The translations under genes were made by a program, and so were the position numbers. From Euglena gracilis (taxonomy: Eukaryota; Euglenida; Euglenophyceae; Euglenales), in NCBI GenBank assembly GCA_039621445.1, contig CP154956.1, positions 19,805,295 through 19,869,294 of the forward strand: a DNA stretch of 64,000 nucleotides, in the 5' to 3' direction. The notes beneath the pieces were generated by a model. That model was not told the DNA's origin and made no database searches. It worked only from the letters and a program-made list of their open reading frames with translations. Below, one piece after another: positions 22,480 to 35,833 of this stretch (the stretch's first letter is position 1; each line of letters begins with the position of its first letter).

Positions 22480-25400
22480 GAGGCGCAAAATAGCATTTAA
22501 CCAGGGGGGTGGTCATTGGACTCGGCCAGTTGCTGGACAAGGGGGGTGGAGGCACTGGCGAAGAGCAACCATCCACTGCCACAAAAAAAAAATTGATTCT
22601 CAGTCCTCCCCCACACAATTGCTCAAAATTATGCATTTTTCGAGAGAAAATTTGAGCACTTTAGCATTGAGGGATCACTTTGGCCACATTCCGGGGGGGG
22701 CAAACCCAAAAACCACCAGTTGCCACGATGCAACATCCACCACCATCTGACCACCCCTGGACAATGGCATGCTACCTCCCACCCGAAAAAGGTGGGCATT
22801 GACTGGCATTGACCAGGAAGGTATTGATGTGGGTAAAATACAGGTTGGTGGGTGGGGTGGTACTGAGACAAAGGGATGAAGGGGGGGAACATATGACTGG
22901 GAAAAAGTTGCAAGGCTGCCCAAGAAAAAGAAAAATCTCTGGAGCACGGTAATTATTAATTGTGGAAAATTATGCCCCAAACAGATTTGCACTTACACCA
23001 AGCTTTTAGAAATGCTGTGAGGATGTTTTTTTTGGGGGGGATGCAAAAATAAAATAAAAAAAATAATTCCGAAATTGGAAACATTTTGACAAGGGGTTTA
23101 TTGGTTATGCAAGACTGGTCTCTGCACATGGGGTCAGGGTTTGAGGAGCATCGAACCCTGCCATGAATCTAAATAAGACCTCCCCTAACCACCATAAAAG
23201 AGAATGGCGCGGAGAAAGAGACGGTGCATGGCTTATTACAACATGGTTTCCAATTCAGTCCAGATCCTAACAATTTTGGGCACCTGTTCTTCTGATCCCA
23301 CTCCAAAAACCAGAAAGTCGTCATAGCTTGACATGTCTACAACTACTGGCCCAAAATGACAGCTTCCTGGGGAGGGACTGGGTACTGCAATACTATTCAA
23401 CTAAAATCTCACACCCACCCTATGGGAACAAGAGCGGGGAAAAGAGTTGTCACCTGAGGGGAGAAGGGGAGGGCATGCATTCCTTTTTGTTTGTCTACCA
23501 TCCCCCCCCCCCCCGAAAACACACAAATTAACACCAAACTGGATGGATTGGGGTTTCAACCAAAAATTGCCCCCCTCCCAAATAAGACCCCCTGCTGATT
23601 TTCAGCAAAAAAAATAATCCAAAATTAGACCCCCTGAACTGCAGAAACTGCAGAAATGCAGAATTTTGGAAAATTTCTGTTCTTTGTGAAAAATTAGCCC
23701 TTCCACAAGAAGCATTGTTGGCCGAAATTTCCCCCAAAAAATCCAAAGAGTGGACCCCCCCCAAAAACAAGACCCCCCTTGGGATTTTCAGCAACGGACC
23801 CCAAAAAATGAACGTGGGGCCTAACCCCCCCCACTTATAAACCCCCCGGGGTTTATAAGATCCGGTTTGGTTGGTCAGCCGAAGGGGGGGGGGTTTATAG
23901 GGGGGGGGGTTTATAAGTCCCGGAATTGTTGGTGAAAATCCGACCGCCAAAAATGACCCCGAAAATCCCCAAAATCGGCCATTTTTGAAAATGCCATCAT
24001 CAAAAATGGCATTTTTGATGATGGTCGGAAAGAAAAAAAAAAAAAAAAAAAAAAAAAAATAGCGTTCATTTTTCTTCTCTGAGGGGGGGGGTTATAGGTG
24101 GGGGGGGTTTATAAGTGGGGGGGGTTTAATGTGGGGGGATTTACCCTTTCCCCAAGATACATCACTATTCTATGTCTCAACCACTGGTGTGGCATGTGTG
24201 GCATGTGTGGCACATGCTGGACGTTCACGAGAGGATGATGCCAAGGGTCCCCCTTTGCTTTCCATTCCAAGCCAACTCCCAAGCGAGCTGACATGCAACA
24301 AACTCCACGACAGAGACAAATATTGTTGGAAATAATTTGTGCATTTGTACCCCTATCGTTCCAATCTCAGTTGGGGTACCCGACGGACAGCCGACCGGCC
24401 AGCGCCTGGAGATCCGAATGGCGCCGGCGGTGGGCCGGGGGCCACCACGACAGAGGAGGGGGGGCGGAGGCCTCGGGGGCACCCAGGGCGGAGCGGGGGG
24501 CCGGGTGCTTGCAGGACGTCAGGATGTGAAAAAAGCCACATCAAAGCCCGATTGGGAGGGTGCCGGTCCCCACATCAGACGCAGGGCTGGGAACGGAATG
24601 GGTAAACGGTAAAAGCAAAATCAGGCGGACGTGTCGTTCTTGTGGCAAATGGATTAATGGTTTTGAACAAATTTGGCGGACATGGTGTAAATGGCAAATG
24701 GGAGTAGTGTGGAGGCAATGGGGAGGGGCGTGGGGGGGGGGGGGTTGGTGTCAACCCGTTTGATATTTTCTTTTTTTTTCAGACGTGGCCCACGTTACAA
24801 AATGGTTGTCTCCGCGGAGGCTAAGGTAACCAGCCTCCGCGGAGGCTGAGGTAATCAAAAGTTAGGATTCCACATTTGCTGGGACCCCCCCCCCCGGGGG
24901 GTCGGACTTGGGTGCCTTGGAGTGCCTGCCCAAGCAGGAACCCCCTTAGTTGCACCAAGGCTTCTTGTCTGTTTATGGCCGGGGCTAACTTCGCTTCTGG
25001 CCCAATTTGCTGTGTGGTGAGTGGCCAGGGACCCTTATATCAGCTCCCCCTGGCCGGGTGAGCAACTCTGGTCTAATTCCAGCGCTGTGGGGACATGCAC
25101 TCACCTTGTGTGGTTGGCATGGTTCCCGTGGGTTGGTCGACAGCGTTGTGCCCCGGTCCTGCTCTTGCCTCCTGCCCTCTTCCCACTTTTCTGTGTGGGG
25201 GATGCATGGCGCAGGCACGAGGCCATGACTTGAAAATTCCAATGTGGCCTCACGGTCCTGCGGCGTCAGCAGACCTGGGTCAACAAATCCCGGCCTTAGG
25301 GCAGGTGGCGGGTGGGTACCGGGGGGGGGGATTTCGTGCCAAAGAAATTTTGCGGCAACAAATTTTGCGGGCGACAAATTTTGCGGGATTCCTTACCCGC

Positions 25401-27279
25401 CCCCCTATGTCCAACGACCAGTGACCTCTGTCCTCCGACCGGGGGGGTGGTCGTTGGACATAGGGTAGTGACCAAAAAGGTGTCCTCTGACCGGGGGGGT
25501 GGTCGTTGGACATGGGGTCAAAAAAAAGTTGGTGGGCACCCGGGTCCCTACCCACCCAAAAATGCCCCAATTTTCCCTTCCGGCGCTTCGCGCCGAAAAT
25601 TTTGGGCAATTTTGACAAATTTTTGTCCAAAAAGTGTCAAAAATGGCATTTTGGCCAAATTTTTGGCCAATTTTTGGGCAAAATTTTTCGTCCCGGCGCT
25701 TCGCGCCGGGACCAAAAATTTGGTCAAACCTCCGAAAAGGTGTCCTCCGACCGGGGGGGTGGTCATTGGACATAGGGGGGTCGTTGGACATAGGGGGGGG
25801 GGTAAAAATATTCGGAAATATTTCGCGGGATTTTTTTCTGTGAAGCAAAAAAGGGAAGGGCACCTGAAAGGAAGGCAAAAAGGGAAAAAAGGGAAGGGCA
25901 CCTGAAAGGGAACAAATGGACAGACGCAGGCCAATATTTGCAGGAAAAATTTCGCAGGATTCCTTAAAAATATCCGGAAATATTTCGCGGGATTTGCTTC
26001 CGCGAAATTTGTTCGTGCAAATTTTCTCCAGGGCAAAATCCCCCCCCGGTAGTGTGCTGCTGGGTACCAGCAGTTCCTTACATACTGGCACCCGCGCTCC
26101 GTGCCCTGTCCAGGGTTGGTTTGAGTGGTCGCGGGTGGGTCCCTCTCTGCTGGCTTCCCCTTTGGGGTTGGGTTGCTGGGGGTGCAGTCAGTCCTTCTAG
26201 GCCGGCGAGCCTGAAGACCCCCCTGCCATATCCCCCGGGTGGTCGCACAAAGCGCCATGCACCCCCTGCAAAAGCATCGGAGTTGCGTTTTCGGCTGCAG
26301 GTCTCCGCGGGGATTCCCTCTGTCTTCCCCTCGCTCCCCCCATTTTCCCTGCTGGCCACAAGGGTGGGCCAAGGGGCAACCAGGTGCCTCTGGGGCACCC
26401 AGACACCAAAGCGACAGCTATTCAACAAGTGCGAAATGCGAAGAAAGAGCCGTTTTGATCGATTGCGGCCCGAAGGGCGGCTGGACGGTACCCCCCCCTT
26501 ATTGCAGGGGGGGGAAAAAAATGCAACTTGGCCCTTCAAATTATACAAGTCAAAAAAATGCAAAAAAAATGCAAAAAAATGCAAAAAAATGCAAAAAAAT
26601 GCAACTTGCAAAGAAAACCCTGAGAAAACCCTGAGAAAAGGCTGGAATGTAACAGAGTTGCTGCCTATAATCCATAGGCATGTGACAATGCCGATGATTA
26701 CCTGTCAATGATTCACAAAGAAGACCTCCTGGACATATATTGCAAAAACTGGCTCCTACACTAGACAAGGGGGGGGTGTGGGGGGGTGTGGGGGGGGGGT
26801 GTGGGAGTGGGAGGGGGGGGGGGGCGCAGCCCCCCCCCCTCCCCCCCCCGCCGCGGTGGCCGTAGGCCACCGGACCCCTCATCGGTGGCTGTGGGCCTGG
26901 ATAATATCTAGCTGGGCTCCAATTTTTCACGGAAAAAACATACATTTTGATGAAAAAAAATTCCAAAATTCTCAGGTTTAAGTTGTTTTCAGGAGTGGTG
27001 ATAAAACTGCAAAGTCAAAAAAACTGCCCCAAATTTTGGCACACTCAAATTTTATTGACATTTTTTCTCTTGGCAAATTTTTGGTATTTCAACCATTTTT
27101 TTGCTTCAAAAACCTCCGACATTCAAACCTTTGAGAAAATTGTGCAATTTGGACGGTGAGGAAAAAAATGTGGTCTTGGGCGGGTTTTGGAGGGACCTCC
27201 AATTTGCCAACATAGGTCCCAAAATGGGTCCAAAATACACCCGGTGCCGAACCCACACTGGTCAAGTGTGGGGGGGGGT

Positions 27280-27317
<38 letters not shown>

Positions 27318-29330
27318 GGGGGGGGGGGGGGTGACATTGGCGACCAACTGCAAAAAAGTTTTCCAGGACAAAATATTTTATGCAAAAAATGCAAAAAAAA
27401 AGCAAAAAATGCAAAGAAAATGCAAAAAAATGCAAACATATGGCGACCAACTACAAAAAAATTTTTCCGGGTCAAAATATTTTATGCAAAAAAATGCAAA
27501 AAAATGCAAAAAAAATGCAATTTTCGGAAAAACCCGATTATGCAAAAAAATGCAAATTATGCAAGTTGCATTTCCCCCCCCCCCCTGCTTATTGTCCCCC
27601 CCCCTTATTGTCCCTGGGCCCCGGCCGACGGGGGATTTTTTGGCCCGGCCAATGAAATTCCTTTGGTACCCCCTTATTGTCCGATCGGGCCTCCCGGGGG
27701 CAGGTCGGTGGGATAATAAGGGGGGGGGATGCAATTTTCCAAAAACCTTCCCCCAAAATTTGAACGTTGGAAGCCAAGTCAAGATACATGTGTTTCCTGT
27801 TGCCGCCCGAAGGGCGGCGAGACAACAGTGGAAAAATTCACAAACAACAACCCCAAATTAAAAACAAGGAAGACTTTCGTCCTCACCGACCCATGAGTTC
27901 TGGACTTGTTTTGCCACCCGAAGGGCGGTAAGATGGCAGCGATGTCCAAGCAAAAACACCCAAAAGTTCAATGAAAAGTTGAGTTCTTAATGGGAGAAAA
28001 TTTTTTCATTGATCTGCAAAGGAGAATAGTTAAAAAAATTTTGGAGGGTAAATTTTTCTTGGGGGAGGGGGCAAAAAAATCTGAGTCAAAAAAATATTGG
28101 GGGCGAAAAAATCTCGGGGGGGGGAGGTCGCCCCCCCCCCCAATTTCTACACCAATGCTCAGCCGGACCCCCCCCCGGGGTCCACGACTAAGAAACAACC
28201 CCTAATTTCAGCCATATTGCAGAGCATTCTTATTTCCGAATTTCCCCCAAAATTTGTAAAAGGAAATTATTGCACAGAAAACCCCAATGTCTGGCCAAAT
28301 TTCAGAAATTTCCCGCCAAACCTGTCAGGGCCATGGGCACCCTCGCTTTGGCGACGTTCCCACCACTGCCAAACATCACCAAAAATTGAATGGTGTGCGG
28401 TCACCGCTTCTGGCTGCCATGTGAGCACGTGGCCCCACGGCATGCGTGGGTGGTCCCCCTTAGTGGCAGTAAGGCTTCTTGTCTGTCTGTTTATGGCCGG
28501 CGCTAACTTCGCTTCTGGACCAGTTTGCTGTGGTGAGTTGCCAGGGACCCCTTACACCAGGCAGGAACCCCCCCCCCCAGGTGGGGGCACCAACTTAAAA
28601 TTAAGCCTGAGTTGGAGGGGGGGGTCGCTCTTGCATCTGGTGCATGCCAAATTTTTGAAAAATCTGCTGAAAATCTGTTAAAAATTGATTTTATGATGCG
28701 ATCAATTTTTTCAACATGAGGTCCCGACATGGCCGAGGTGACCACTTCCAGGTGGGCAGGTGACAACCTTTCAGCCGTCTTTAACATTTTAAAGTGTGAC
28801 AACTTCCTGGGGTATAATCAAAGAATTATTTCAAACAAAAGGAGCAGTGTGGGGAGCACATCAGAGCTTGAGCGGGGGTCATGGCTAGGCGATGAAGTCA
28901 TGCGGTGGGCCAGAGGGGGTCAAAAGCTTTCACTGCTTTGCCTTTGTGCTGCACAGTAGCAGAGAAACCATTAAAAAAACCATCCATTTCATCATTATAA
29001 TGTGCCAAGTGTCAATGCCAATAAACCCTCCCCAAAGAGAACACATGTGTGTATACTCCCTGTGATGCCATGGGCACAGAGGTGCATGTCTGCATATGTG
29101 TGTGCACACAGCAAATATTCCGGAGTTGGGAAAAATTCTTGCACGCAGAAAAATTTGGCTCTCAATCTGGACCATCCCTCCCGCAAACACTTGATTTCAG
29201 CTAAGCGGTAACAGCACAAAAAAAAACGTCAATCCCATTCTGAACAAAACTTTTCTTTTTTGAAAAAAAAGCAAAGCGCATTGGATGGGGAAGCGGAGGG
29301 CAGAGGGAGGGTGAGGTGGCGGGCGATGCA
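22480..29330. other. repeat-rich intergenic region downstream of the CER1-b5 gene
   Basis: No gene is supported. Content: C-run elements with the words AAATAAGACC (23.57-23.8 kb) and TTATAAACC (23.83-24.12 kb), a poly-A run at 24030-24059, GTCCAACGACC/GGTCGTTGGAC elements (25.39-25.80 kb), ATGC-A-rich simple repeats (26.54-26.61 and 27.38-27.56 kb), and a TTATTGTCC C-run element (27.58-27.73 kb). A repeat containing AAGGCTTCTTGTCTG and GGCTAACTTCGCTTCTGG/GCGCTAACTTCGCTTCTGG lies at 24955-25035 and again at 28470-28555. Confidence 0.45.
27266..27331 (+). repeat. poly-G tract
   Basis: About 65 bases are almost purely G, interrupted by a few T. The minus strand is the matching poly-C. The tract can form G-quadruplexes and is a likely site of assembly uncertainty. 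Confidence 0.8.
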
Positions 29331-29332
29331 CA

Positions 29333-31665
29333 TCACTCCTCCAGCCCTCGGACCTTTGGCACGCTGGTGACCAGCTTGGCGACCCGCATTTTCGCAAGGA
29401 GGGCCCGTGCGGCCCGGGAGTGGTTGCGAGCAGGGTCTTTTGTGGCAGGTGGGAGGGGGGGAGGGGGCTGACAAATGAGCCAATACAGGCTCCAAAACGA
29501 CAAATTCTTGGGCTATGGTGGCCAGGGCATTGCTTAAAGACCCCAGGATCACCCAACCACCCGGGAGGTGGAGATTCTCATTGCAAGGAAAATTGCTTCA
29601 ATTAATCAGTGTGAAGATGCTGCCGAAACTTTGGCGGGGCAAATTGACTGCAAAGGCCCAGGGTGGGAAAAGAGAGGGAGGAGGCCTATCCAATTTCTCG
29701 GAGCGCCCCCCACTGATGGCGATTGGGCCCTCACCCTTCGACGGGATTCTGCTCTACTCTATCAACGGGCAAAGACCGGCAAAACTGGGACAAACGGATG
29801 GGCTCTTCACCCGTCGGGTGGGGGTCCGCCCCTTTTTCTTCTAAGTCCCTAGCGGTAAAGCGTACCTAACTTATTCCTTCCACCCTGGGTAACCGATGAG
29901 TAATTACCCATTTCCCCTACGTAACCTCAATGGTGCGTAACGGTGGCGGGGGGGGGTGGCATAGGAGGACGATTGTGAGCATCTTCGAATGCCGTTTGAG
30001 GAGGTTTGAGCATCCTCAAAATGTCGTCTGAGGATGAGTCCTCAAGTGCAAATACATTTAGTTGCAACTCTTTGGAGGTCCTAAAATAATAAAAATCTTT
30101 GGTGTCACATATGTCTTGTGTGGGCAACTCCCTTTTTGTTATAAAAATCCTTTTGTACGTAACGTGAAGGTTAAACTTGTGAACATCAGTCCTCTGAAAC
30201 ATGTATCCAGGTCCCCCGGCCAGGGGGAGGAAGGCATTCAACAAAAAGGAGGGGTAAGAACTACCAGACACCAAGCTTTTGAACATAAAGAAGAATTTTC
30301 TGTGTATTTGTGAAGGTTCGTGTCAGAGATCAGTGGCTGCACGCAGGCAGACCCTGGGCGTACCGGGCCCCGTTGAACGCGGTCGTGGCGTCGCGGCCAA
30401 AATACTTGGTGAGGATCACCTCCCCACCGGGGTGGCCCTCGAGGAACTCCCCAACGTCGTGGACCCAGTCCTCCACCACCACCAGCGGCTGCCCGTCCCG
30501 CGCCGCCTGCTCCACCTGCTCCTTCGTCATCGTTGGGATGGGGCTGCCCACAGCGCCCAACAACCCCAGGCTTCAGCAAAGTTTGCTGCAGTGACGGTTC
30601 AGTTCGGCAAAAGATTCCAAATAAAATTGGGGATTCAAACAACCTCCATGGGCAGGGTTGGATGGGAAGCCTTGAGAAGGGGGGGTCGGACCCCCCTCCC
30701 GACACGGGGGGGGGTGGGTCGGACCCCCCCCCTACCTCGAAACTGAGGAGGGGCCGAAAATTTTTCGATTTCATGGATGGGCAAAGGGCCGGAAATCGGG
30801 TCGAAATCAGTCAAAAATCCCTGATTTTTCTTTGAAACTCGATCCAAAAATGCTCATTTTTTGAACTTTTTAAACATTTTTTGGGGGGAAAACACCAACA
30901 CATCAAAAATGGGCAATATGTCCAAAAGTCAGAAAAAGGGGTGTTTTTGCTCATTTTCCGGCGCTGCGCGCCGGAAGAAAATTTTCTGCTATTTTTGGCA
31001 CCTGTCAAGGAGGGGGGGTGGGGGGTCCGGACCCCCCTCCCAACATCTAGGGGGGGGGGGTGTTCCGGACCCCCCCCCCCAACAACCTTACCCCGCCAGG
31101 GGGGGGCGTGGTTGGGACCCCCCCCCTACCACCTACCTCAATACCGAAGGGCTTCCCATCCAACCCTGTCCATGGGAGTAGATACCATGTGGCGGCCATA
31201 TTGTGGCTCACCCTAAGGGAAACACGTTGTACTGCCATTTGGGGTCATCTTCCACCCCTCCAAAATTGTTTATTTCTTGCAAGTTTTATGATAGCCGCAT
31301 GTCTTTCACATCTCTGGGGACTGATCTAGAGGGCACACAAGAACACCTATCCCGGAGACCATAATGGGAACCCCTAATCGTTTTCCATTTTTGGGGCCAG
31401 ATGGCCTTTTTCCGCAAAACTTCAAATTTGGCGAGGGCAAAACATTGCTGCGGAGAAATGGGATATACGGCAAAACAGCCACCTGCCATACTGGACGCGC
31501 CAATAGAAAAAGCAGGAACCTCAAATACAAGCAATTGTGAAAGCCTGGCTGGCCCCTCTGAGCTGCGGCTGCGCTCATTGGAAATGGCCTTGGGGGACCC
31601 TGCAGTGTGAATCTGCAGCGCCTGTGCTACGGCATCGGTCAACCGGAAGCCATCCACAGGGTAGA
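29333..31665 (-). CDS. CER1-like gene, exons 15-17: linker and cytochrome b5 domain
   Basis: Exon 16 (30543-30353) encodes TMTKEQVEQAARDG, VVVEDWVHDVGEFLEGHPGG and YFGRDATTAFNGARYAQ. HPGG supplies the first haem-ligand histidine. Exon 17 (29436-29333) supplies the second His in DPARNHSRAARALLAKMRV and ends EE-stop. The layout resembles the b5 domain appended to fungal and algal acyl-CoA desaturases. Exon 15 (31665-31599; YPVDGFRLTDAVAQALQIHT) is a linker with a TTCAG acceptor. The phases agree all the way: exon 14 ends phase 1, exon 15 enters phase 1 and leaves phase 2, exon 16 enters phase 2 and leaves phase 1, exon 17 enters phase 1. The alternative is a separate small b5 gene starting at MTKEQ (30523). 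Confidence 0.7.
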
Positions 31666-34600
31666 CTGAATTTGATCAGCACCCCCCAGGCCCGTGGGGG
31701 GGGGGCTCAGAGTACCTGCCCGCTGCCTGCTTCCCGCTGCCTGCGGTCGTTGGTCAGCCGCTCTGTCATCATTTCACCCACTCAGATCCAGGGGTTGGAT
31801 GTGGGTGAATATATGTAGTGACTTACGGTGGCCTGACCCCTTCCGGGGTTTGACAGTCACAAGGAAATGGATTTTGATCCTGACAGATGGGCCGAGACCA
31901 GAGACACGAAAATTTTTGACCCCCCAAAACGACCAAAAGTGCCATTTTGGGCACTTTTTGGGCAAAAAAAATGCAAAAAAAATTTCGGCGCAAAGCGTCG
32001 GAGGAAAAAATTGACCCTTTTTGGGGGGGTCCTGGGAACCCCCCCAAGGGTCGGTCCGGACCCCCCTGGCAGGTGGGGGGGGGGGTGGTCCGGACCCCCC
32101 TGCGGGCCAGGAGGGGGGGGGGGGGGGGGGGGGGGACACCCCCCACCTAAACCATGTACGCCCTCCTTATATCAAACCCTGGGGTGGGGTTTTTGGGGAG
32201 GTGTGCTGTGGGAGTTTGGATCGAGTTTGGTTGGACCGCGGCCGGCCGCGGCCGGCCGCGGTCGGCCGCGGAAAACAGCTGTGGTTGGAACCGCGGCCGA
32301 CCGCGGCCGGCCGAGGTCCAACCACAACCGAAAATTTCCATGCGTGGTTGGACAGTCATTTGGCCGCGGCCGGCCGCGGTCGGCCGCGGTCCCAACCACA
32401 GCAGGTGTGCAGCGCTCTTGGTTGGAAAGGATCTGGCCGCGGCCAGCCGCGGCCAAAAACATTTCCAACCACGAGGGGGTGTGGTTGGAAATGGGCTGGC
32501 CGCGGCTGGCCGCGGCTGGCCGCGGCCGGCCGCGGTCAACGACGGCTTCTGGCCATTTCCAACCAGAAGCAACCATGGAGCAATTAGCCGAGTGGTCAAA
32601 GACTATGCTGTTATAAACAGTGAAATCTAGATGCGTAGGTTCAAAACCCACATTGCTTACTTTAGTTCACATAAATGTCCACATGAACTATTTTTCAAAA
32701 ATTGGAAAGGTGAGCGGTGTGGGGCTCGAACCCACGACGCTGGACGTTACACCTTTTGCCAGCATGGACTTGAACCACTCAGGTAAACCACTCTCTGAAC
32801 GTCATACCTGTGTTTGCAAATGGGGAGGACAGATGAACATGTTCTTGTTCCTCCCAAACAACAGGGTTTTGGGCTGGGGGTTGTTAGGTGGGGGGGGGAC
32901 AAAATAACCGACCTAACCCTATCCCTTTCATTAACAAAATAAACCCCTTTTATCTGCCAACCCCTTCTCGGGTGCAAGTCGACCTAACCCTATCCCTTTC
33001 ATTAACAAAATAAACCCCTTTTATCTGCCAACCCCTTTTCGGGTGCAAGTCGACCTAACCCTATCCCTTCATTAACAAAATAAACCCCCTTTATCTGCCA
33101 ACCCCTTTTATCCGCCAACCCCTTCTCGGGTGCAAGTCGACCTAACCCAATCCCTTTCATTAAAAAAACAAACCCCTTTTATCTGCCAACCCCTTTTCGG
33201 GTGCAAGTCGACCTAACCCAATCCCTTTCATTAAAAAAACAAACCCCTTTTATCTGCCAACCCCTTTTCGGGTGCAAATCGACCTAACCCTATCCCTTTC
33301 ATTAACAAAATAAACCCCCTTTATCTGCCAACCCCTTTTTATCTGCCAACCCCTTTTATCTGCCAACCCCTTTTCGGGTGCAAGTCGACCTAACCCTATC
33401 CCTTTCATTAACAAAATAAACCCGTTTTATATCTGCCAACCCCTTTTATCTGCCAACCCCTTCTCGGGTGCAAGTCGACCTAACCCTATCCCTTTCATTA
33501 ACAAAACAAACCCGTTTTATATCTGCCAACCCCTTTTATCTGCCAACCCCTTCTCGGGTGCAAGTCGACCTAACCCTATCCCTTTCATTAACAAAACAAA
33601 CCCCTTTTATCCGCCAACCCCTTCTCGGGTGCAAGTCGACCTAACCCAATCCCTTTCATTAAAAAAACAAACCCCTTTTATCTGCCAACCCCTTTTCGGG
33701 TGCAAGTCGACCTAACCCTATCCCTTTCATTAACAAAATAAACCCGTTTTATCTGCCAACCCCTTCTCGGGTGCAAATCGACCTAACCCTATCCCTTTCA
33801 TTAACAAAATAAACCCCTTTTATCTGCCAACCCCTTTTCGGGTGCAAGTCGACCTAACCCTATCCCTTCATTAACAAAATAAACCCCCTTTATCTGCCAA
33901 CCCCTTTTTATCTGCCAACCCCTTTTATCTGCCAACCCCTTTTCGGGTGCAAGTCGACCTAACCCTATCCCTTTCATTAACAAAATAAACCCGTTTTATA
34001 TCTGCCAACCCCTTTTATCTGCCAACCCCTTCTCGGGTGCAAGTCGACCTAACCCTATCCCTTTCATTAACACAACAAACCCCTTTTATCTGCCAACCCC
34101 TTTTCGGGTGCAAGTCGACCTAACCCTATCCCTTTCATTAACAAAACAAACCCGTTTTATATCTGCCAACCCCTTTTATCTGCCAACCCCTTCTCGGGTG
34201 CAAGTCGACCTAACCCTATCCCTTTCATTAACACAACAAACCCCTTTTATCTGCCAACCCCTTCTCGGGTGCAAGTCGACCTAACCCTATCCCTTTCATT
34301 AACAAAATAAACCCGTTTTATCTACCAACCCCTTTTATCTGCCAACCCCTTCTCGGGTGCAAGTCGACCTAACCCTATCCCTTTCATTAACAAAACAAAC
34401 CCCTTTTATCTGCCAACCCCTTCTCGGGTGCAAGTCGACCTAACCCTATCCCTTTCATTAACAAAACAAACCCGTTTTATATCTGCCAACCCCTTTTATC
34501 TGCCAACCCCTTCTCGGGTGCAAGTCGACCTAACCCTATCCCTTTCATTAACACAACAAACCCCTTTTATCTGCCAACCCCTTCTCGGGTGCAAGTCGAC

Positions 34601-35800
34601 CTAACCCTATCCCTTTCAATAACAAAATAAACCCGTTTTATCTGCCAACCCCTTTTATCTGCCAACCCCTTCTCGGGTGCAAGTCGACCTAACCCTATCC
34701 CTTTCATTAACAAAACAAACCCCTTTTATCTGCCAACCCCTTCTCGGGTGCAAGTCGACCTAACCCTATCCCTTTCATTAACAAAACAAACCCGTTTTAT
34801 ATCTGCCAACCCCTTTTATCTGCCAACCCCTTCTCGGGTGCAAGTCGACCTAACCCTATCCCTTTCATTAACAAAATAAACCCGTTTTATCTGCCAACCC
34901 CTTTTCGGGTGCAAGTCGACCCAACCCAATCCCTTTCATTAACAAAATAAACCCGTGTTATCTGCCAACCCCTTTTATCTGCCAACCCCTTTTCGGGTGC
35001 AAGTCGACCCAACCCAATCCCTTTCATTAACAAAATAAACCCGTGTTATCTGCCAACCCCCATGATGATCACCCCCAGGAATCCGCCCAGGGCCCTTTGG
35101 GTTCGCTGAGTACCTTGTAGAGACCAATCTAACAACGTTGAGCGGGAAATATTCTGCTGTTTGGACAAGACTCGTAACCCTAACCCTACTCCTTCAAATA
35201 ACATCTCAAAATCTTTTTGGCCACAATGAAACACCATCGGGTTCTTTTGCAGAAATGCCAAAAATAAAAGAATGAAAAGAGAAATGAAAAAATAAAAAAT
35301 AAATATAAAAATAAAAATAAAAATAAAAAAAGGTCACGTGAAATGATGTGACATGTGGGGGGTGTGGGGGGTGTGTGGGGGGGTGTGGGGGGGTGTGGGG
35401 GGGGGGGGGTTGGGGGGGGGTGGGGGTGGGGTGTGGGCGGGGTGGGGGTGTGTGGGCGTACTCCTTCAAATAACCTCACAAAATCTTTTTGGCCACAATG
35501 AAACGCCATCGGGTTCTTTTGCAGAAATACCAAAAATAAAAGAATGAAAAGAGGGATGAAAAAAATAAATGTAAATATAAAAAAAAAACAAAAAATAAAA
35601 AAAGGTCACGTGAAATGATGTGACATGTGGGGGGTGTGGGGGGTGTTGGGGGGTGGGGGGGTGTGGGGGTGGGGTGTGGGGGTGTGTGGGGGGGGGTGGG
35701 GGGTGTGGGGGGGGGGGGGGGGGTGGGGGGGGTGTGGGGGGTGTGTGTGGGGGGGGTGGGGGTGGTGGGGGGGGGGGGGGGTGGGGTGTGGGGGGGGTGT

Positions 35801-35833
<33 letters not shown>

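Noticed and set aside
24379-24535. GC-rich stretch with a good acceptor (CCAATCTCAG) and an open frame ending DVRM-stop on the plus strand
   Set aside because: It is open in several frames on both strands and matches no family I know; the Arg/Gly-rich translation is what random GC-rich DNA gives. An isolated exon could not be supported.
25548-26711. Long overlapping ORFs of 177-274 codons on both strands
   Set aside because: Low-complexity, Arg/Pro/Gly-rich translations with no motifs, spanning repeat boundaries. They look like chance open frames in GC-rich repeats.
31742-31777. Possible extra exon (VGEMMTERLTNDRRQREAG) between CER1 exon 14 and exon 15
   Set aside because: It can accept exon 14 in phase 1 but leaves in phase 0, which does not fit exon 15 (phase 1) or exon 16 (phase 2). 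Joining exon 14 directly to exon 15 is phase-consistent without it.
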